Assembly (NCBI RefSeq): GCF_021532275.1
Contig: NZ_JACBOT010000036.1
Span: forward strand, 62,001-126,000
From: Brevibacterium sp. UCMA 11754
GTDB lineage: Bacteria > Actinomycetota > Actinomycetes > Actinomycetales > Brevibacteriaceae
Direction of reading: 5' to 3'
Length of the DNA: 64,000 nucleotides
In this document: in pieces, positions 62,230 to 64,000 of the stretch
Layout: each line of letters begins with the position of its first letter
How positions within the stretch are numbered: the first letter of the stretch is position 1
Made by a program: the position numbers and the translations under genes
The notes under the pieces: generated by a model
What the model was told of the DNA's origin: nothing
What the model saw: only the letters and a program-made list of their open reading frames with translations
Database searches by the model: none

Positions 62230-63072
62230 TCAGGCGGCGGTCTGCGCCGACAGACCTTCTGCCCCGACGGGCGCGGTGGCCTTGCGCTGCAGTCGCCTCT
62301 CCAGCCAGCGGGCGATTCCTGCGACGATCATATTGATGATGATGAACAGCATTGCACCGACCAGGAACGTCGGCAGCAGGTTGTTGTACTCGCGGCCGAT
62401 GAGATTCACCTGGTAGAGCAGGTCCTGGTAGGTGACGATGAATCCCAGGGCCGAGTCCTTGAGCAGCACGACGATCTGCGCAATGATCGTGGGCATCATG
62501 GCGCGAAGAGCCTGCGGCATCAGCACCAAGCTCATCACCTGCCCCGGACGTAGGCCGATGGCCATGGCGGCTTCCCTCTGCCCCTTCGGGACGGCGAGGA
62601 TACCGGCACGGACGATCTCTGCGAGAACCATGCCGTTGTAGAGGGTGAGGCCGATGACGACGGACCAGAACGCTCCGATCGTGTTGCCGAAGATGAGGAA
62701 CATCGCAAAGATGAGGAGCAGGACAGGGACCCCGCGGAAGAACTCGAGGACGATGGTTCCCGGTACCGAGATCGCCTTTTTGCTCGAGAGCCGCAGCAGC
62801 GCGAATACGACGCCGACGACCAACGCCAGCACGGAAGCGACGACAGCGACCTTGAGGGTGGCCCCCATGCCTTTGAGGAGCACCAACTGAATCTGGGAGA
62901 AGGTGAATGGATACCATTTCGCTGAGTCCAGCTGACCAGCATCGGCGAACTTCCAGATCACGAAGGCGACGAGGCCGGCCAACACAACGGCCGAGACGAT
63001 CGAGAGGATGATGTTGTTCCGGCGAGCCTTGGGGCCGGGCTCGTCGAACAGGACCTGAGTCGGTGCGCTCAT
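62230..63072 (-). CDS. gluD: amino-acid ABC transporter permease (GluD-like)
   Basis: 280-residue inner-membrane permease, HisM family, about five to six helices. The EAA-loop region reads MAIGLRPGQVMSLVLMPQALRAMMPTI (about 169-195). A basic/acidic N-terminal ~30 residues, including a GPKARR stretch, precede the first helix. It overlaps gluC by 4 bases. The order gluB-gluC-gluD on this strand is the same as in the C. glutamicum gluABCD operon; the ATPase (gluA) would be past the right edge. Glutamate is the expected substrate. Confidence 0.88.
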   Translation of the reverse strand: MSAPTQVLFDEPGPKARRNNIILSIVSAVVLAGLVAFVIWKFADAGQLDSAKWYPFTFSQIQLVLLKGMGATLKVAVVASVLALVVGVVFALLRLSSKKAISVPGTIVLEFFRGVPVLLLIFAMFLIFGNTIGAFWSVVIGLTLYNGMVLAEIVRAGILAVPKGQREAAMAIGLRPGQVMSLVLMPQALRAMMPTIIAQIVVLLKDSALGFIVTYQDLLYQVNLIGREYNNLLPTFLVGAMLFIIINMIVAGIARWLERRLQRKATAPVGAEGLSAQTAA

Positions 63073-63731
63073 CGCAGGATCACCAGCTTCCTCTCGAGGT
63101 AGTCGAAGACGCGACCGAGGATCAGCGCCAGGATCAGGTAAGCAAGGGCAGTCCCGAACAGCAGCGGGATCACCAGATCTCCGCGCACCTCAATAGCATT
63201 GCGCATGGCCGAGATGAGTTCTCGATTGTTGAACGCCGACGCGATTGAGGTGTTCTTCAACAGCGCGATGATGACGCTGCCCAGGGGCGGGATGACGGTG
63301 CGGAACGCCTGGGGAAGGATCACCTGGCTCAGGGTCTGTCCGAAGGTGAGCCCGACTGCTCGTGCGGCTTCGGCCTGGCCCACTGGAATCGTCGAGATGC
63401 CCGATTTGAGGGTCTCGGCGACGAAACATGCTGTGTAGGCCGTCAGCGCCAGAATTGCATAGATGAAGGAGTTGAAGGAGCTGGTCGAGCCGAATCGGAT
63501 GTCGAGGAACGGCAGCCCGAAGGCACAGAAGAACATCACCAGCGTCAGCGGCGTGTTCCTCACGACGTTGATGTACGTTGAGGCCGCGAACCGCAGGACT
63601 GGTGTCGGTGAGACTCGCATTCCAGCCAGGATCGTTCCCAGCACGAGGGCACCGATCAGGGCGACGGTGAAGAGTTTGATGGTTCCCCAGATGCCTGAGA
63701 GGAACATCTCGAGAAGTTGCAGAAAATCCAT
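63069..63731 (-). CDS. gluC: amino-acid ABC transporter permease (GluC-like)
   Basis: 220-residue HisM-family permease, about five helices. The EAA-loop reads EAARAVGLTFGQTLSQVILPQAFRTVIPPLG (about 119-149), the motif that contacts the ATPase. It pairs with the 280-residue permease downstream and starts 67 bases after the binding-protein stop. A hairpin in that gap fits differential expression of the periplasmic/lipid-anchored component. Glutamate is the expected but not proven substrate. Confidence 0.9.
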   Translation of the reverse strand: MDFLQLLEMFLSGIWGTIKLFTVALIGALVLGTILAGMRVSPTPVLRFAASTYINVVRNTPLTLVMFFCAFGLPFLDIRFGSTSSFNSFIYAILALTAYTACFVAETLKSGISTIPVGQAEAARAVGLTFGQTLSQVILPQAFRTVIPPLGSVIIALLKNTSIASAFNNRELISAMRNAIEVRGDLVIPLLFGTALAYLILALILGRVFDYLERKLVILR

Positions 63732-63747
63732 TCCAGATTCCTTAATC

Positions 63748-63779
63748 GATGCGAGGGCACCATCGGGTGCCCTCGCATC
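63748..63779 (-). terminator. intercistronic hairpin between gluB and gluC
   Basis: A perfect 14-bp stem (63748-63761 with 63766-63779) has the loop ATCG, 19 bases after the gluB stop. Such hairpins commonly stabilise the binding-protein transcript and reduce read-through to the permeases. Confidence 0.7.
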
Positions 63780-63798
63780 ATGTCAATCTGAAGGCTGG

Positions 63799-64000
63799 TC
63801 AGTAACGGTCGATCTTGGGCATCTCGACATCATCGGCGGAGCCGAGGGAGTATTCGAATGCCTTCTTCCAGTCACCGTCGTCCATCCCCTTTTGGAGGGC
63901 ATCGTTGACGGCTTCGCGCATGGCGTCATCGCCCTTGGGCAGGCCGGCACCGTAGGGTTCTTCGGTGAATGGCTGGCCGACGACCTTGAATTCGCCTTCG
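63799..64000 (-). CDS. gluB: amino-acid ABC transporter substrate-binding protein (GluB-like), C-terminal part
   Basis: Only the last 67 codons are in the window. They read EGEFKVVGQPFTEEPYGAGL... and end ...VEMPKIDRY, the typical C-terminal lobe end of extracellular solute-binding family 3 proteins, in which TEEPYG(A/I) precedes the last helices. The N-terminus with its lipoprotein signal lies beyond 64000. It is upstream of gluC-gluD. Confidence 0.82.
   Translation of the reverse strand, partial: EGEFKVVGQPFTEEPYGAGLPKGDDAMREAVNDALQKGMDDGDWKKAFEYSLGSADDVEMPKIDRY

Overview
The window is a gene-dense, high-GC stretch of chromosome from a Gram-positive actinobacterium. Supporting markers are a mycothione reductase, the glnA1-glnE-glnA2 nitrogen block, small actinobacterial families (DUF3043, DUF4191, DUF3052, DUF3145), a homodimeric AceE next to a FasR-type regulator and fabD-fabH-acpP-fabF, and a polyphosphate glucokinase. 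Overall protein character and a methionine gamma-lyase-like gene beside an Lrp regulator suggest Brevibacterium or a close relative (Micrococcales sensu lato). The genus is inference.

Layout. 1-5.8 kb: aa3 oxidase subunits (ctaC, ctaD, the latter cut by the window edge), aat, erpA and an M20 peptidase, all on minus, then a DUF3043 membrane protein. 5.8-16.8 kb: pyrD, pepA, lpdA, the two-lipoyl-domain E2 acyltransferase, a pseudokinase-like membrane protein, lipB-lipA, DUF4191 and RDD proteins. 16.9-24.6 kb: the glutamine block (glnA1, mycothione reductase, glnE, glnA2, a SPOR-like small protein). 24.9-31.8 kb: alanine dehydrogenase, FadR-type regulator, map-ppgK, RNase P RNA, yaaA, a zinc-ribbon coiled-coil protein and a Nif3 protein. 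32-43 kb: accessory metabolism and regulators (acyl-CoA ligase, bioB, uracil permease, L,D-transpeptidase, YceI, tRNA-Val, TetR, tRNA-Pro, cupins, DUF1801, Lrp plus a PLP lyase, a TipAL-like MerR). 43-53.3 kb: HIT protein, AhpE, DUF3052, aceE, fasR, fabDH-acpP-fabF, DUF3145, an order that resembles the M. tuberculosis Rv2238c-Rv2245 and Streptomyces fab regions. 53.3-64 kb: a possible leader-peptide locus, tRNA-Met, a degenerate EAL-DICT protein, a DHA2 exporter, an N-terminally truncated LLM oxidoreductase abutting tRNA-Asn, a DMT transporter, a glycosyltransferase with a non-canonical start, gluQRS, a GNAT protein and a glutamate-type ABC transporter cut by the right edge.

Functional logic. 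E1 (aceE), E2 and E3 (lpdA) of the pyruvate dehydrogenase complex and the lipoate genes lipA/lipB are all here. Acetyl-CoA production therefore sits beside the fatty-acid elongation genes that use it, and lipB draws its octanoyl group from the same ACP. GlnA1 carries the conserved adenylylation tyrosine and GlnE is nearby, while GlnA2 has lost that tyrosine.

I see no insertion sequence, prophage, CRISPR array, toxin-antitoxin pair or obvious secondary-metabolite cluster. No single undescribed multi-gene system stands out. The best leads are small: an orphan 11-nt anti-16S match driving a tiny Cys-containing ORF, paired CGACA dyads around fasR/fabD, a BioQ-like operator before bioB, the truncated oxidoreductase at tRNA-Asn, and several regulator-like proteins that appear catalytically dead.
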